Positions 1-6,206 of a DNA stretch of 18,804 bases are shown piece by piece. The DNA comes from CAZNGF01 sp964572855. Lineage in GTDB: Bacteria; Bipolaricaulota; Bipolaricaulia; RBG-16-55-9; JAJCYT01. Position 1 is the stretch's first letter. Each line of letters opens with the position of its first letter. The translations under genes were made by a program, and so were the position numbers. The DNA is taken from NCBI GenBank assembly GCA_964572855.1, contig CAZNGF010000057.1:1-18804 (forward strand), given 5' to 3'. Under the pieces are notes generated by a model, which was given only the letters and a program-made list of their open reading frames with translations, did not search any database and was not told where the DNA came from.

Positions 1-400
1 GCTCCAGCAGCGCGCTGGTGGCCGCGTGGCGCAGGCGGTCGATCTCCTGGTTGATGGAGGCGTCCTTCTCGATGTAGGTGTCGGTCTGCGGGACGTAGGC
101 CTCGGGCTGGTAGTAGTCGTAGTAGCTCACGAAGTACTGCACGGCGTTGTACGGGAAGAACTCCCTGAACTCGTTGCAGAGCTGGGCGGCCAGCGTCTTG
201 TTGTGCGCCAGGACGAGCGTGGGCTTCTGGACTTCCTGAATCACGTGCGCGATCGAAAAGGTCTTGCCGCTGCCGGTCACGCCCAGCAACGTTTGCGCCT
301 TCAGGTCCTTGCCGATGCCGTCGGAGAGCTGGTCGATGGCCTCGGGCTGGCTGCCCCGCGGTTCGTAGTCCGAGACGAGCTGAAAGGGCCGATCGCTCAC
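1..400 (-). CDS. uvrB: UvrB, excinuclease ABC subunit B, N-terminal part (cut by window edge)
   Basis: UvrB is the DNA-damage-verifying, helicase-like subunit of UvrABC nucleotide excision repair in the cytoplasm. The first 133 codons are visible. The Walker A motif GVTGSGKT is at residues 40-47, followed by the segment VLAHNKTLAAQL (63-74) and the beta-hairpin region YYDYYQPEAYVPQTDTYIEK (93-112), which is diagnostic of UvrB. The start is a GTG (400-398), preceded by a GGAGGG ribosome binding site four bases upstream. The encoded N-terminus MSDRPFQLVSDYEPRGSQPEAI fits the family. The rest of the gene, normally about 660-680 residues in total, lies to the left of the window. No clear promoter was found in the 170 bases between it and the divergent gene. 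Family assignment is essentially certain. Confidence 0.97.
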   Translation of the reverse strand, partial: MSDRPFQLVSDYEPRGSQPEAIDQLSDGIGKDLKAQTLLGVTGSGKTFSIAHVIQEVQKPTLVLAHNKTLAAQLCNEFREFFPYNAVQYFVSYYDYYQPEAYVPQTDTYIEKDASINQEIDRLRHAATSALLE

Positions 401-571
401 ATTCCCTCCGATCACGATTGCCGTGCCTGCACCGGCTTGGACCCATTTTGTGTCGCCGGGAGAAATGATAACGGCTGGGAGGTCACCTCGGTAGGCGAAG
501 CTCCAGGTGCGGCGCACGAAGCGCGTGCCCGATTTGCGCCCACCGGCCCCATCGGGTAGGAACGAACCCTC

Positions 572-1339
572 ATGACGCCTTCGGAGTCGGCTGTGCCCGA
601 CCTCTTGCGCCAACTCGAGCGCTTGGAACGCGCGATTCGCCACCGCGAGCCGCCGCCGGCCGGCGTCGAGCCGTTTCGCCACCAGCCAGGATCGGTGCCG
701 CTGCTGGTGACCGCGCCGCACGGCACGGCCCACCTGCGGGAGGGCCGTCCCAAGCGCGAGGAGGAGTACACCGGCGCCTTGGCCCGGCTGCTGGCGCGTG
801 AAGCGAGCGCCCACGCGCTCTACATGACGCACCGCTCGGACGACGATTCGAACTGGGAGCGGGAGACGCCCTTCAAGCACAAGCTGCGGGGGATCGTGGC
901 CGAGGGCGGCATCGGGTTCGTGCTCGACCTGCACGGCATGACCTCGCGCCACCGCGTCGGGCTCGCGCTGGGCACGATGAACGGGGAGAGCTGCCCGGCG
1001 CACGAGGCCCGCCTGTGCGCGGCGCTCGACGCGAGCGGATTCCGCCGCGTCGCGCGCGCCGAGGCGGGGCGCGCGCGCGCCCCGCGCTGGGACTGGTACC
1101 TGGTGAATCCCCCGCGCTTCACCGGCGGCCTGCGCCACGACACGGTCACGCGCTTCGCAGCGCGCGAGCTGGGCGTGCCGGCCGCCCAGCTCGAGATCAG
1201 CTTCGCCAACCTGATCGTGCAACGAGCCGGGAACGCCGACCACGCCCCGTACCGCGGCAACCCGGCGGCCATCGCACACACCACCCGCGCGCTCATCGCC
1301 CTGGTGGGAACGCTCGGTAGCGCGCTTGCCCGGGACTGA
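572..1339 (+). CDS. N-formylglutamate amidohydrolase-like protein
   Basis: The 255-residue product resembles the N-formylglutamate amidohydrolase (FGase) family of zinc-dependent deformylases. Visible motifs are LLVTAPHGTAH (44-54), REEEYTGAL (62-70) with acidic residues, FVLDLHGMTSRH (116-127) and a late QLEISFANL segment with a Glu. The His, Glu and Asp-Leu-His positions are those expected to hold the metal. In histidine catabolism FGase releases formate and glutamate, but no hut genes are nearby, so the substrate is unknown. Many family members are annotated only as FGase-like. The gene starts at an ATG with a weak upstream AGGA. It stands alone, divergent from uvrB and 70 bases before the next plus-strand gene. 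The family is fairly sure; the reaction is not. Confidence 0.75.
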   Translation: MTPSESAVPDLLRQLERLERAIRHREPPPAGVEPFRHQPGSVPLLVTAPHGTAHLREGRPKREEEYTGALARLLAREASAHALYMTHRSDDDSNWERETPFKHKLRGIVAEGGIGFVLDLHGMTSRHRVGLALGTMNGESCPAHEARLCAALDASGFRRVARAEAGRARAPRWDWYLVNPPRFTGGLRHDTVTRFAARELGVPAAQLEISFANLIVQRAGNADHAPYRGNPAAIAHTTRALIALVGTLGSALARD

Positions 1340-1362
1340 TCCCGTCTCCGCCGTTCACAGAC

Positions 1363-1390
1363 TTGAACTCAACGCGCTTTCTGTTAGGCT
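1363..1390 (+). promoter_or_regulatory. Candidate sigma70-type promoter for the DUF2188-like gene
   Basis: A TTGAAC hexamer (1363-1368) is followed after 16 bases by TAGGCT (1385-1390). Transcription would start near 1397, only a short distance before the strong AAGGAGGGG ribosome binding site at 1398-1406. The -35 is good and the -10 is weak, so this is a prediction only. Confidence 0.35.
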
Positions 1391-1409
1391 GAGCACGAAG
1401 GAGGGGTTT

Positions 1410-1634
1410 ATGGCAGATCGAACGGTGTATTGGGTTTCCCCCCACGGGGACGGGTGGAAAGTGCAGCGGCAGGGGTCGGAACGGCCCGCCAACGTCTACC
1501 CCCGGAAGAGCGAGGCCATCGAACGCGGCAAGGAACTGGCCATGCGGCGCACGCCGAGCCAGCTCATGATTCAACGCGCCGACGGCACGATCGAGGACGA
1601 ACGCAGCTACGATCCCTACCCGCCGAAGGGATGA
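1410..1634 (+). CDS. DUF2188-type small protein
   Basis: This is a 74-residue protein. The sequence VYWVSPHGDGWKVQRQG, then YPRKSEAIERGKELA, then a C-terminal MIQRADGTIEDERSY segment matches the compact layout of DUF2188 proteins: an aromatic/His-Gly beta hairpin, a helix beginning with a T/S-x-x-E-A pattern, and a final strand with H/R-x-x-D-G-x-I. The function of this family is not known. The start at 1410 is chosen over an upstream in-frame ATG at 1326 because AAGGAGGGG sits four bases before it and the upstream extension does not look coded. It appears to be a single-gene unit, followed by a gap and the oppositely oriented tRNA-Asn. Confidence 0.8.
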   Translation: MADRTVYWVSPHGDGWKVQRQGSERPANVYPRKSEAIERGKELAMRRTPSQLMIQRADGTIEDERSYDPYPPKG

Positions 1635-1724
1635 TCCCAAGCGGGGCTCCCTGATCCGTCTTCTCAACCAAGCCGGCCACGGACTGCCCTGCATCGCGCT
1701 TGAATTGTCGCTGTGTGGGGGGAG

Positions 1725-1799
1725 TGGCTCCTCGGGCTGGATTCGAACCAGCAACCTACCGGTTAACAGCCGGTCGCTCTGCCGTTGAGCTACCGAGGA
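1725..1799 (-). tRNA. tRNA-Asn(GUU)
   Basis: The minus strand reads as a 75-base tRNA. The acceptor arm TCCTCGG pairs with CCGAGGA, followed by a G discriminator base and an encoded CCA. The D arm contains GCTCAACGGCAGAGC. The anticodon stem-loop carries GTT, and the T arm contains GGTTCGAATCC. All stems pair. Asn-tRNA of many bacteria without asparagine synthetase is made by the GatCAB amidotransferase, whose A subunit is encoded 5 kb away in this window. Confidence 0.97.
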
Positions 1800-1809
1800 A
1801 TGCGCCGGT

Positions 1810-1838
1810 ATTATAGCAGCGGGGATACGGGGCTTCAA
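1810..1838 (-). promoter_or_regulatory. Promoter of tRNA-Asn
   Basis: On the minus strand TTGAAG (1838-1833) and a perfect TATAAT (1815-1810) are separated by exactly 17 bases. The -10 box ends 10 bases before the mature tRNA 5' end at 1799, giving a short leader. The stretch between is GC-rich (ACCGGCGCA), as is common at stable-RNA promoters under stringent control. Confidence 0.8.
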
Positions 1839-1903
1839 GCGCGGGTTAACCGCTCTTTACGCGACGTGTTCCGCCATATCCAACTTCCGAGGGGGACGAC
1901 GGG

Positions 1904-2425
1904 ATGCCTCAACAACTCATCATCGATTACGACGCATACTGCCGGCTGGTCGAAAAGCTCACCGCCCAGATCATCGGGCAGCAGTACGAGCCGAACCTGA
2001 TCGTCGGGATCATCCGCGGGGGGTTTTACCCGGCGGACATCATCTCGCGCGTGCTGGGCGTGGAGTGGGCGTTTCTCTACGTGCAGAGCTACGGGCACGA
2101 CCGCACGCCGGGCCAGATCCGCCTGGGCCGCGAGCTGATCGGGAGCAAGCCGGAACGGGGCGATTCGGTCCTGATCGTGGACGATTTGGCCGACTCGGGT
2201 CAAACGCTCGAGATGACCATGGAGTGGTTCGACGTCCACTACCCGGACTACGACCTCAAGTTCAAGACGGCCGTGCTGTGGAAGAAGGCGGGTTCGACCT
2301 TCGACCCGGACTTCTGCGCGGCCGAGGTCCCCTACATCGCAGGGACGACCGAGTGCCCCTGGATCGTGCAGGCGCACGAGCGGCAGGCCGAACTGATCCA
2401 ACGGGCCCTGAGTCTGGACGCTTGA
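1904..2425 (+). CDS. Predicted phosphoribosyltransferase (xanthine/hypoxanthine type)
   Basis: This is a 173-residue type I phosphoribosyltransferase, which moves the phosphoribosyl group from PRPP to a nucleobase. The PRPP-binding loop VLIVDDLADSGQT is at residues 89-101. The pyrophosphate-side loop VGIIRGGFYPAD (34-45) is also clear. The C-terminal TECPWIVQAHER (149-160) resembles the hood region of xanthine phosphoribosyltransferases, where an aromatic stacks on the purine. It belongs with the predicted PRTases grouped with Gpt, so purine salvage is likely, but the base cannot be stated. The ATG start has a GAGGGGG sequence ten bases upstream. It stands alone, facing the Crp/Fnr gene across a 135-base convergent gap. 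Confidence 0.82.
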   Translation: MPQQLIIDYDAYCRLVEKLTAQIIGQQYEPNLIVGIIRGGFYPADIISRVLGVEWAFLYVQSYGHDRTPGQIRLGRELIGSKPERGDSVLIVDDLADSGQTLEMTMEWFDVHYPDYDLKFKTAVLWKKAGSTFDPDFCAAEVPYIAGTTECPWIVQAHERQAELIQRALSLDA

Positions 2426-2447
2426 GTTGACCTGACTGGAGGTGTGT

Positions 2448-2473
2448 CGCGCGCCCCGGATGGGACGCGCGCG
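2448..2473. terminator. GC-rich stem-loop between convergent genes
   Basis: CGCGCGC at 2448-2454 pairs with GCGCGCG at 2467-2473. An inner CCC/GGG pair closes a GGAT loop, so the stem is about 10 base pairs with a two-base bulge. It lies 23 bases after the phosphoribosyltransferase stop and 88 bases after the Crp/Fnr stop on the other strand. No T-tract follows on either strand, so it is at best a poor intrinsic terminator or an end-protecting hairpin. Confidence 0.35.
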
Positions 2474-2560
2474 GGTGGGCCTTGACGCTGGATAGGGTTG
2501 AACGCGGGCGCAAGCGGCCAAAGGAAGAAAGCGCAACCCCCTGCCGATTCGAAAAACCGC

Positions 2561-3268
2561 TTACGTCCCGCTCTTCTCCTCCAACCCCTCCAGGTCCTTG
2601 ACGATGATGCGGTAGCGGTGCTTGTCCAATATCCCCTCGCGGGCCAGCCGGTTGAGCGCCGAGGTCGTGTTCTCGCGGGCGCTGCCGATGAGGTCGGCCA
2701 GCTCCTTGTGCGTGATCTTGAAGCCGATCTCGGTGCCTTCCGCGGTCTCCTCGCCGTGGTCCTCGATGAGCCGCAGCAGTTGGCGGGACAGCCGCGTTGG
2801 AATGTCCTTGAAGACCAGGTCCTCCAGCTTGTGTTCGATCTCGCGCGTGCGCTGGCCGAACAGCGCGATTAGCTCCAGCGTGAGCCACGGCCGCTCCTCC
2901 AGGAAGTTCATGAAGCGCGCGCTGTTGATCGAGTACACCCGGCTCTCCTGCAGAGCTTGGGCCATCAATTCCCGTCGTTTTTCGCCCACGAGCGCCAACT
3001 CGCCGAAGATCTCGCCCTCGCCGAGGATGTTCAAGGTGAGCTTGCGGCCGGATTCGTCCAGGTAGGCCAGCTTGACCTTGCCCGACTTGACGAAATAGAC
3101 CGAGTCGTCCAAGTCCCCCGCCTGATAGACGATCTCGCCTTTGCTGTAGCGCTTGGGCGTGAGCGACTCGCAAAGCTGCTCCAGCTCGACCTTCAAGCTG
3201 CTCCCTTTCTTTAATCGCTCGTTCATGGGACGAAACCCTTTCCACAGATAGGTTTGTGCATTTCGCAT
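2561..3268 (-). CDS. Crp/Fnr-family transcriptional regulator
   Basis: The 235-residue protein has the usual layout. A cyclic-nucleotide-binding-type beta-roll (about 35-125) carries the IFGELALVG motif (87-95). A dimerisation helix follows (about 127-152), then a winged helix-turn-helix (about 183-222) with ITHKELADLIGSARENTTSALNRL. It lacks the N-terminal cysteine cluster of oxygen-sensing Fnr; the only Cys is C33. It also lacks the exact Arg-Ala pair that contacts cAMP in Crp, so the ligand is unknown. The start at 3268 is chosen because AGGAG lies five bases before ATG. A start at the later Met15 has no such site, and the longer in-frame extension to 3472 looks non-coding. No neighbour shares its strand closely, so its targets cannot be guessed. 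Confidence 0.9.
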   Translation of the reverse strand: MRNAQTYLWKGFRPMNERLKKGSSLKVELEQLCESLTPKRYSKGEIVYQAGDLDDSVYFVKSGKVKLAYLDESGRKLTLNILGEGEIFGELALVGEKRRELMAQALQESRVYSINSARFMNFLEERPWLTLELIALFGQRTREIEHKLEDLVFKDIPTRLSRQLLRLIEDHGEETAEGTEIGFKITHKELADLIGSARENTTSALNRLAREGILDKHRYRIIVKDLEGLEEKSGT

Positions 3269-3512
3269 ATCGGCTCCTATGAGTTTGATCCTAGCGTCCC
3301 GTTCACCATAGACGAGTCCGCCCCCGGCCAGAAGGACATGGGCCGTGGGCAACGCCCTTCTTGGTCTAGCGCTCCGCGGACAGGGGTATGATGCCCCCCT
3401 GAAACGCGGGGACGTCGGTATGGGTAGGTCGGACCGCGCGCGCCGCCCAAGGGTCCCGCCCGGCGCGGACACGTTTCAACGCCGGGACGGGCGCGCAGCG
3501 ACTTGGGTCGCT
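3269..3512. other. 244-base gap with nested inverted repeats
   Basis: No credible gene is seen. TGAAACG (3400-3406) can pair with CGTTTCA (3472-3478), enclosing CGCGCCG (3439-3445) paired with CGGCGCG (3461-3467). A further hairpin AGCGAC-TTGG-GTCGCT lies at 3497-3512, directly after the stop of the 91-residue gene on the minus strand. A TATGAT at 3387-3392 could be a plus-strand -10 box but has no well-placed -35. In GC-rich DNA such pairings arise by chance, so a structured RNA is only a possibility. Confidence 0.3.
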
Positions 3513-3788
3513 TCAGGAGCCGGCTTGTGCCTGAATGGCTTCGCGCGGAGGCGCACAGGCGGAACGGGCGTGTAGTCCCAGCAGCACCGCGCGGGCCAGT
3601 TCGAGGACCTCGTCGGCCTCGTACGCGTCCCAGCAGCGCCCGTCCGCCGGGGGAACCCGGTGCCAGAGTTCGCCGAGCAGCTCCGAGGTGCGCGGCGGCG
3701 CCTGGCCCCCTCGGGCCGCCGCCAGCGACACGCGGCGTAGCAATTTGTTAAGCGTCTTGGCCTGTTGGGCCGTCATGGGCATGGGCAC
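3513..3788 (-). CDS. Hypothetical 91-residue protein
   Basis: I do not recognise this protein. It is hydrophilic, mostly helical in character and has no signal peptide or membrane segment. Notable stretches are MTAQQAKTLNKLLRRVSLAA near the N-terminus and YEADEVLELARAVLLGL in the second half. The GTG at 3788 is preferred as the start because a GGAGGG lies seven bases before it and the in-frame codons above it include that site. A perfect -10 box upstream (3839-3844) supports it being expressed. Its C-terminus ends just before a small hairpin at 3497-3512. It may be a DNA- or protein-binding accessory factor, but nothing shows this directly. Confidence 0.6.
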   Translation of the reverse strand: MPMPMTAQQAKTLNKLLRRVSLAAARGGQAPPRTSELLGELWHRVPPADGRCWDAYEADEVLELARAVLLGLHARSACAPPREAIQAQAGS

Positions 3789-3838
3789 GATTTCTCCCTC
3801 CGCTCGACCGAAATCGGCCTGTCTCATCCGTTTTCTCT

Positions 3839-3868
3839 ATTATACAAAATTAGAAATCCATATTCTAA
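3839..3868 (-). promoter_or_regulatory. Promoter for the 91-residue gene in an AT-rich island
   Basis: The minus strand has a perfect TATAAT (3844-3839) with TTAGAA 18 bases upstream (3868-3863). The roughly 40 bases at 3830-3870 are strikingly AT-rich against their GC-rich surroundings. The predicted transcript start near 3832 would give a 5' leader of about 44 bases ahead of the GTG at 3788. Confidence 0.6.
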
Positions 3869-3909
3869 CGAAGCGCACCCGTCGCGGCCTTGAGGAGAAG
3901 GTCTTTAGG

Positions 3910-4683
3910 CTAAAAGCCGCTTCCGAGCGTGAGCCGCTCGCGCGTGATCGTGAACTCCGTGGTGGCAAACAGCGCGGCCTTGAGCGTAAGCCACGCCCCC
4001 AGGTCGGCGCAGCAATCGGCCACGCCCTCCGGGACGAGCACGATGCGCTCCTCCTGCGGGAACACCCCGCCCACGTTCGGCACGAGGATCAGATGGATGG
4101 CGCAGCAGTTGATGCTCTCGGACGAGTCCACCTCGACGCGCACCTCGGCCAGCCGGACGGGCAGCGAGTGCGTGAAGGTCGACGTCCCCTTGAGGTTGGC
4201 ATTCACGGTGTCCAGTTGGTCGCCCACGTAAACCTTGGCGGTGTAACTGCGCGCCCCCAGCGGGAAAAAGTCGGGCGTGAACTCCCAGGCCGTACAGCAA
4301 CCCTGATCGGGCTCGGCCTTGATCGTCGAGCTTGGAACGCCGCTGAGCGTGTGGACCGATACGGTGCCCACGTTGTCGGCGCCGACCTGCACCCGGCCGC
4401 GCTGGGCCAAGTCGAGCCCGAGCCCGAGCGCCACGGCCTGCAGCCCGCGCGCGTCGACCCGGACCCCGCGCTGGGCGCTCCCGTCCACGTTGCCCACGAC
4501 CAGCTTCCCTTCGCGAACGGCAAGCGTCGCCCCGCCCAACGGCTCGTGTCGCACGCCGTTGAAGCTCAAGCCCGGCTCATCCGGACCGGGGTCGTCGACC
4601 GGGGGCGGCGCGAACAACAGCAACTCACACCCCGTCAGGGTCAGCAACATAGCGGCTGTCAGGAACAAGCGAACGGTCTTCAT
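3910..4683 (-). CDS. Exported lipoprotein of unknown function with three Cys-Cys pairs
   Basis: This is a 257-residue predicted lipoprotein. The N-terminus MKTVRLFLTAAMLLTLTGC has a basic start, a hydrophobic core and the lipobox LTGC, so C19 would be lipidated and the protein anchored to a membrane. A short proline/aspartate linker (APPPVDDPGPDEPG, 25-38) follows. The rest looks like beta-rich extracytoplasmic domains. Vicinal Cys pairs occur at 129-130 (DQGCCTAW), 193-194 (SINCCAIH) and 224-225 (ADCCADL), with no other Cys in the mature part except C19. I know no family with this pattern. The start at 4683 fits the signal peptide and the purine-rich AGGAAGAGGGAGA before it; a longer in-frame extension to 4797 has no support. 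It is likely transcribed alone from the promoter at 4755-4784. Confidence 0.8.
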   Translation of the reverse strand: MKTVRLFLTAAMLLTLTGCELLLFAPPPVDDPGPDEPGLSFNGVRHEPLGGATLAVREGKLVVGNVDGSAQRGVRVDARGLQAVALGLGLDLAQRGRVQVGADNVGTVSVHTLSGVPSSTIKAEPDQGCCTAWEFTPDFFPLGARSYTAKVYVGDQLDTVNANLKGTSTFTHSLPVRLAEVRVEVDSSESINCCAIHLILVPNVGGVFPQEERIVLVPEGVADCCADLGAWLTLKAALFATTEFTITRERLTLGSGF

Positions 4684-4754
4684 AGGGTCTCCCTCTTCCT
4701 TTCCCCCAAGCCTTGCCCGTCGCATGTAAATCGCTTCCCGCCCTCGCTTCAACC

Positions 4755-4784
4755 ATTCTAGGCCACGCAACCGTCCCTTGCGAA
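4755..4784 (-). promoter_or_regulatory. Candidate promoter for the lipoprotein gene
   Basis: On the minus strand TTCGCA (4784-4779) is followed after 18 bases by TAGAAT (4760-4755). Transcription would begin near 4748, leaving about 65 bases of leader before the ATG at 4683. The hexamers are each 4-5 of 6 to consensus. Confidence 0.4.
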
Positions 4785-4833
4785 CCGTGCAAGGCACCCC
4801 CGGGCGGGGAGTGGGGACGCGCTGCCCGCGACT

Positions 4834-5718
4834 TCAGTCGAGCGCCCGCCACGGACCACCCAGACGCGCGGCCTCTGCGGCGATCCCCGCCCGGTCCAGC
4901 GGCCCGCGTTCGGTAAGGTGAGCGGCGACGAGCGCCTCCCGCGTGGGCTCGAACGCGACGTTTCGGCACCAGTCGGGATGGGCTTCCCAGATCGCGCTCG
5001 GTTCCTGTTCCTCCAAAGCGACCTCGTCCCCGGTCCACGCCGGATGGATCTTGCGGGTGTCGGCCAAGACGTAGACCGGCACGCCCTCCTCGGCCGCCGC
5101 CGTGCAGAGCCAGCGCGTGCCGGTCTTGTTGAGGAAGGTGCCGTCGCGTCCGATCGTGTCCGCGCCCACGAGCACGGCGTCGACCGCGCCGACGAACAGG
5201 CCGGCCTGCGCGTCGGTGATCAGGCGCACGGCCACCCCGGATTTATCCAGGGTCTGGGCCAGTTGTCGCCCTTCCAGCCCCGGGCGCGATTCCAACACGG
5301 TTGCCCGTTCCAGCACGGGCAACCCTTTGAGGATGGACAACACCGTGGTTGAACGGCTCAGGGTCGCCACGGTACGACAGTCCGCCAAGCGCTCAACCGC
5401 ATGCTGGCTCAAGTGCTGATGAACGCGCGCGTGCTCTTCCAGTAAGACACGTCCTAACCGCCGCAGGGAAACCGCGTTCAGCACATCCCCTTCTCGCTGC
5501 ATTAGCGCGTAGAAGCGCGCGGCCCAGTTGCCCGGCGCAGCCATCGACGGACGGCTATCGCGCAGGCGACGTGCAGCATGGCGGAGCGCTTCGAGCGTGA
5601 CGCGATCGCGCTCGTCAGCCAGGGACGCAAGCGCCTCCACGCCGGCCCGCGCCAGTTGCGCGGCGCCGTGCGACCGGTCCCGCTCGATGGCGCGTAGTCG
5701 GTCCTCAAACGCGCTCAC
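4834..5718 (-). CDS. eIF2B alpha/beta/delta-like protein (ribose-1,5-bisphosphate/MTR-1-P isomerase superfamily)
   Basis: The 294-residue protein belongs to the superfamily that includes eIF2B regulatory subunits, methylthioribose-1-phosphate isomerase and ribose-1,5-bisphosphate isomerase. Clear motifs are VLESRPGLEGRQLAQ (141-155), VLVGADTIGRDGTFLNKTGT (182-201) and VPVYVLADTRKI (213-224). Asp187 sits where the isomerases have their catalytic Asp. The loop that carries the catalytic Cys in them (consensus like THCxS) reads VATLSRSTTVL here, with Ser121 at that place. The enzyme activity is therefore uncertain. The start is a GTG whose GTGA overlaps the stop of the upstream Nudix gene by four bases, so translation is probably coupled. 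A role in sugar-phosphate or nucleotide-derived metabolism is inference from the superfamily. Confidence 0.82.
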   Translation of the reverse strand: MSAFEDRLRAIERDRSHGAAQLARAGVEALASLADERDRVTLEALRHAARRLRDSRPSMAAPGNWAARFYALMQREGDVLNAVSLRRLGRVLLEEHARVHQHLSQHAVERLADCRTVATLSRSTTVLSILKGLPVLERATVLESRPGLEGRQLAQTLDKSGVAVRLITDAQAGLFVGAVDAVLVGADTIGRDGTFLNKTGTRWLCTAAAEEGVPVYVLADTRKIHPAWTGDEVALEEQEPSAIWEAHPDWCRNVAFEPTREALVAAHLTERGPLDRAGIAAEAARLGGPWRALD

Positions 5719-6128
5719 GGCCTCACCCGCGCCAGCGCGTCCGCCAGCCGCGGCACGGTGTCCAGCCGGTCGAGCTCGTCCGGGCTCATCCAGCGCAGTT
5801 CGTCGTGCTCCCAGTCGAGCCGCACCTCGGCGCGGTCGGTCTCGAAGGCAAACGGGTACACGCGCCAGCGGCGGCCGCGCGCGGCGTCCTCGACCTCCAG
5901 CGGCGCCCCGCGGGCCAGCAGGGTGAGGTGCTCGCGCGCGAGGCCGGTCTCCTCGCGCACCTCGGCGTACGCCTGCGCCAGCGGGTCGGCCTCCAGGTAG
6001 CCGCTGATCCCGGCCCAGCGGCCCCGATACGTCCCCACGGCCCCGCTGCGGCGCACGAGCAGCACGCGCCCGGCGTGGAACAGAAACACCGTGACCACCT
6101 CAGCGAAGGTCACGGCCGCCCCCGGCAA
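5715..6128 (-). CDS. Nudix-fold hydrolase, partner of the eIF2B-like protein
   Basis: The 137-residue protein has a Nudix-type fold. A first strand VVTVFLFHAGRVLLVRRS (11-28) leads to GRWAGISGYLEADP and then the box end AEVREETGL (55-63). The box from Gly43 to Leu63 spans 21 residues rather than the usual 23, and the conserved Arg is Ala55, but the metal-binding glutamates E56, E59 and E60 are present. From memory, similar SGYxE-x-DP boxes are typical of haloarchaeal and other Nudix domains fused to eIF2B-like domains, which fits the coupled gene downstream. The proposed start is TTG at 6128, eight bases after GGAGG. A GTG at 6113 is the alternative. The binding site lies inside a perfect hairpin (6133-6159). 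Confidence 0.82.
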   Translation of the reverse strand: MPGAAVTFAEVVTVFLFHAGRVLLVRRSGAVGTYRGRWAGISGYLEADPLAQAYAEVREETGLAREHLTLLARGAPLEVEDAARGRRWRVYPFAFETDRAEVRLDWEHDELRWMSPDELDRLDTVPRLADALARVRP

Positions 6129-6132
6129 AGCA

Positions 6133-6159
6133 GAAACCTCCGCAAAGCGCGGAGGTTTC
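6133..6159 (-). promoter_or_regulatory. Perfect 11-bp hairpin that buries the Nudix ribosome binding site
   Basis: Read on the minus strand, GAAACCTCCGC (6159-6149), a GCTTT loop and GCGGAGGTTTC (6143-6133) form a perfect 11-base-pair stem. The GGAGG in the second arm (6141-6137) is the only Shine-Dalgarno sequence for the TTG start at 6128, eight bases away. The CCTCC in the first arm is its exact complement. The structure would block translation when folded. It could also act as an intrinsic terminator of the upstream gene, because TTTCTGCTTTG follows, though the U-run is poor. Confidence 0.6.
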
Positions 6160-6162
6160 CAC

Positions 6163-6176
6163 GGAACGGCCGTTCC
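6163..6176. repeat. 14-bp perfect palindrome
   Basis: GGAACGGCCGTTCC is its own reverse complement. It lies three bases from the preceding hairpin and ten bases from the next palindrome, forming the middle element of three in a row after the exported-protein gene. Confidence 0.5.
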
Positions 6177-6186
6177 CAGAGAGCCC

Positions 6187-6206
6187 TAAAGCACCGCGGT
6201 GCTTTA
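6187..6206 (-). terminator. 20-bp perfect palindrome overlapping a stop codon
   Basis: TAAAGCACCGCGGTGCTTTA is a perfect palindrome. It begins, on the minus strand, with the TAA stop of the exported-protein gene (6206-6204). The RNA would fold into a hairpin with an eight-pair stem and a four-base loop. There is no clear T-run after it, so it could stabilise the mRNA end or bind a protein dimer instead of terminating. Confidence 0.4.

Noticed and set aside
26..559. 177-residue plus-strand reading frame
   Set aside because: It lies opposite uvrB, whose motifs are unmistakable. Its own product is a low-complexity Val/Leu/Gly shadow.
3535..4761. 408-residue plus-strand frame across the lipoprotein and the 91-residue gene
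   Set aside because: It crosses an AT-rich promoter region and two minus-strand genes with ribosome sites. It has no start signal.
4681..4797. Longer start for the lipoprotein at 4797
   Set aside because: It would bury the signal peptide 38 residues inside the protein and has no ribosome binding site.
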